5,509 nucleotides of DNA. Source: a bacterium (GTDB taxonomy: Bacteria; Bdellovibrionota; FAC87; UBA2466). The stretch's first letter is position 1, and every line of letters begins with the position of its first letter. This document shows positions 4,788 to 5,509 of the stretch, in pieces. Where the stretch lies: positions 1-5,509 of the forward strand of contig JALHPX010000233.1 of assembly GCA_022842225.1 (NCBI GenBank). The letters run 5' to 3'. The notes beneath the pieces were generated by a model. It ran no database searches. It was not told the DNA's origin and saw only the letters and a list, made by a program, of their open reading frames with translations. The position numbers and the translations under genes are program-made.

Positions 4788-5492
4788 ATGAAACAAGCAA
4801 TTGGAATCACTGCTCTTTTATTGTTGAGCGCATGCGCCGGAGTCCGTTCCCGATACCACGTAGTGGCTTCGGGCGAGAACCTGTTGTCCATTGCCAAGCA
4901 GTATTCTGTGCCGATGGTGGAGCTGGAAAACTCCAATCGCCGCCGCCTCGCCAAGGGCCTGCATTCGGGCCAAAAACTTTATATTCCGTTTGAAAATAGC
5001 CCTGATTGGGACGCCGACGATTTTGACCGCGGACCTGCCAGCCAAAAAGTCAGCTACGACATGAACGTCGCGAATTTCGCCTGGCCGGTCAAAGGGCGCG
5101 TTTCTTCTAAATTTGGATTCCGAGACATCGGCACCCGCGGTTCGACGATGCACGAGGGAATCGACATCGCTGCGAATTTAGGCACGCCCGTGAAAGCAGC
5201 CCGATCTGGACACGTGATTTATGCTGCATCCAAAATCCCCGGCTACGGCAAAATGATTGTTCTGCGACATGCCGGCGGATTCTCGTCGATATACGCGCAT
5301 CTCTCTTCTTACTCGGTCCAAAAGGGGCAATTCGTTGCTCGCGGCCAGCAAGTGGGTAAGGTTGGAAAAACCGGAAGGTCCACTGGTTATCACCTACATT
5401 TTGAAATTCGTTCGAAAAGCGCTCCCGTGAACCCTCTGCTTTATTTAGACGGTCCCCGAAAGCCAGGCGTAGTAGAGATCTCCAGTCGTTGA
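4788..5492 (+). CDS. LysM-M23 peptidoglycan endopeptidase lipoprotein (NlpD-like)
   Basis: A 234-residue envelope lipoprotein. The signal peptide ends in a lipobox LSAC with Cys16 as the lipidated residue. A LysM peptidoglycan-binding domain follows (about Tyr23 to Pro67, YHVVASGENLLSIAKQYS...LHSGQKLYIP), then a linker and an M23 (LytM) domain (about 95-220). All active-site residues are present: zinc ligands His122 and Asp126 (HEGID) and His204, and catalytic His171 (YAHLSS) and His202 (YHLHFE). It should therefore be a real D,D-endopeptidase cutting peptide cross-links, unlike NlpD and EnvC of enterobacteria, which lost the site and only activate amidases. The role could be wall growth, cell separation or, in a predator, wall remodelling. 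ATG 4788 is required by the signal peptide, although no Shine-Dalgarno precedes it. A promoter lies at 4736-4764. It is divergent from the transporter gene. Confidence 0.93.
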   Translation: MKQAIGITALLLLSACAGVRSRYHVVASGENLLSIAKQYSVPMVELENSNRRRLAKGLHSGQKLYIPFENSPDWDADDFDRGPASQKVSYDMNVANFAWPVKGRVSSKFGFRDIGTRGSTMHEGIDIAANLGTPVKAARSGHVIYAASKIPGYGKMIVLRHAGGFSSIYAHLSSYSVQKGQFVARGQQVGKVGKTGRSTGYHLHFEIRSKSAPVNPLLYLDGPRKPGVVEISSR

Positions 5493-5509
5493 CGCGCCAC
5501 CTCGTCGGT

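Noticed and set aside
5284..5292. TCGTCGATA shared between 556-564 and the M23 gene
   Set aside because: CGTCGA-type words are common in this window and this copy encodes conserved M23 residues, so it is not evidence of a dispersed repeat.
1..5509. CRISPR arrays, tRNA or rRNA genes
   Set aside because: No regularly spaced repeats, no cloverleaf with a TTCGANNC-type T-arm in context, and no rRNA signature stretches were found on either strand.

Overview
The window looks like a compact chromosomal segment from a Gram-negative, probably Bdellovibrionota-type (delta-proteobacterial-like) bacterium of moderate GC content. This placement is an inference from gene types: a RAYT-like Y1 transposase-domain protein with the N-terminal GKRK..RP signature, a Tlc/NTT-type nucleotide-transporter-like MFS protein, and an M23 lipoprotein with a classical lipobox. 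No rRNA, tRNA, CRISPR array or complete insertion sequence is visible.

Layout. Positions 1-62 hold the last codons of a plus-strand gene, followed by a strong rho-independent terminator (86-121). About 520 bases with no convincing gene follow. This spacer is rich in GC hairpins and G-runs and ends in an 11-bp perfect inverted repeat, TATATCGTCGA / TCGACGATATA, whose right arm lies 8 bases before the RAYT-like gene (640-1176). A 60-residue two-helix membrane protein (1173-1355) overlaps the RAYT stop by ATGA, and its own stop overlaps the stop of the convergent gene.

Positions 1352-2981 carry two minus-strand genes: a small antibiotic-biosynthesis-monooxygenase (ABM/YgiN-like) protein, then an Old Yellow Enzyme family flavin oxidoreductase. 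The roughly 90-base gap between them holds two overlapping, mutually exclusive hairpins and a possible 33-codon leader ORF. Divergent from the ABM gene is an HxlR-family regulator (3106-3429) with the conserved N-terminal Cys. The shared promoter region holds a GTACTT...AAGTAC inverted repeat, a likely operator. Together these resemble a quinone/electrophile-responsive module: a redox-sensing repressor, a quinol-oxidising small enzyme and an ene-reductase.

The HxlR gene abuts, stop codon to stop codon, a minus-strand 12-helix transporter (3430-4653) related to ATP/ADP (Tlc/NTT) carriers. Divergent from it is a LysM plus M23 endopeptidase lipoprotein (4788-5492) with a complete zinc site and a TTGACA promoter overlapped by a small palindrome.

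Nothing here is clearly a new defence or mobile system. The most unusual items are the paired hairpins and leader ORF before the OYE gene, the repeat-rich leader of the RAYT gene, and the extremely tight convergent gene ends.
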